NCBI GenBank assembly: GCA_001798185.1
Contig: MGRM01000026.1
Span: forward strand, 1-48,121
DNA from: Deltaproteobacteria bacterium RIFCSPHIGHO2_02_FULL_44_16
GTDB taxonomy: Bacteria > UBA10199 > 2-02-FULL-44-16
Direction: 5' to 3'
Length of the DNA: 48,121 nucleotides
How positions within the stretch are numbered: the first letter of the stretch is position 1; each line of letters opens with the position of its first letter. Both the position numbers and the translations under genes were made by a program. A model generated the notes under the pieces. That model searched no databases. It was not told the DNA's origin and saw nothing but the letters and a program-made list of their open reading frames with translations. Positions 47,834-48,121 of this stretch are shown one piece after another.

Positions 47834-48100
47834 TCAATTTTTAATTTTAAGAATCGCTGCCCATGCAGCCAATGCACTAATAACAGAAGCAACAGTAGAA
47901 ATAACAGCAATTAGCCACAATGATGATTCTCGCTTTGATCTAGCTGCTTCATGAACTCGACGCACTAATTCTTCTTCTGGAGCATCATTTTTATATGTCC
48001 CACTTAAAGCAAGACTGCATCCTAACTTTTTTGCACCTAACTCTCTGACAGGTAAGCCACTGGTTTGACCAGTGAGACTTTCAAGGTTTGACAGTTGGAT
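47834..48100 (-). pseudogene. Degraded or non-ATG ORF with one membrane segment
   Basis: An 88-codon open frame lies between an in-frame TGA at 48101-48103 and the stop at 47834. It has no ATG; only distal GTG or TTG codons could start it. It reads GLPVRELGAKKLGCSLALSG, then a charged helix (EEELVRRVHEAARSKRES) and a hydrophobic C-terminus (LWLIAVISTVASVISALAAW). It is probably a 5'-truncated gene for a small membrane protein, or a frame that is not used. Confidence 0.4.
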
Positions 48101-48121
48101 TCAGTATGACAGAGCCTCCGA

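Overview
The window looks like a chromosomal segment from a moderately AT-rich Gram-negative bacterium, most likely a member of the former Deltaproteobacteria (Myxococcota/Bdellovibrionota-like or an uncultured relative). The reasons are outer-membrane-type lipoproteins (Gly or Ala after the lipobox Cys), Myxococcus-type Cys-rich repeats (DUF4215), a secreted protein with Ca-binding repeats and a MYXO-CTERM-like tail, an FG-GAP subtilase, and many palindromic REP-type repeats. The exact lineage cannot be fixed from this sequence alone. I saw no rRNA, tRNA, CRISPR array or intact insertion sequence.

Layout. (1) 1-8.3 kb is housekeeping and envelope stress: an HI0933/YhiN-like flavoprotein, FKBP isomerase, cold-shock protein followed by TypA/BipA, an AI-2E transporter, a four-gene DUF1328-DUF883-holin-like-YqjK-position cluster on the minus strand, a lytic transglycosylase and a DedA protein. 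(2) 8.4-12.2 kb holds a large orphan lipoprotein, an orphan DNA methyltransferase and an unknown protein. (3) 12.4-21.6 kb holds two tandem giant paralogs (about 1,470 and 1,430 aa) with no recognised family, plus a 91-aa protein. Both giants carry a conserved Cys-His-Asp arrangement like a transglutaminase/papain-type domain, an EF-hand-like loop, helical repeats and a YD-like tail. This is the best candidate for an undescribed system. (4) 21.6-23.7 kb holds a fatty acid desaturase and a SAM methyltransferase. (5) 23.8-31.6 kb holds three modular lipoproteins: two tandem paralogs and a divergent protein that looks like the rhamnogalacturonan-lyase (PcRGLX/YetA) group. (6) 31.6-35.9 kb is a minus-strand purA/hslU/hslV/xerC block, transcribed in the order xerC-hslV-hslU-purA. 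(7) 35.9-43.2 kb is an accessory block: a Ca-binding-repeat protein, an S8 subtilase with a seven-repeat FG-GAP region translationally coupled to a RelE-type toxin-antitoxin pair, a second AI-2E transporter and an unknown protein. (8) 43.3-48.1 kb holds topA, dprA and an HU/IHF gene, then a C39-like cysteine peptidase and a degraded ORF.

How the parts relate. dprA-topA and xerC-hslV-hslU lie on the same strand in the order found together in Bacillus and relatives, so the accessory block appears to have been inserted between two halves of an ancestral cluster. Inside that block, a 42-bp perfect direct repeat flanks the subtilase. One copy is the 3' end of the intact relE and the other sits in a RelE-like remnant, so the subtilase seems to have arrived by recombination at the toxin gene. 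Six palindromic elements with inverted GTCAT ends, plus several other repeat families, sit tightly against gene ends and in two cases supply the start region or stop codon of a gene.
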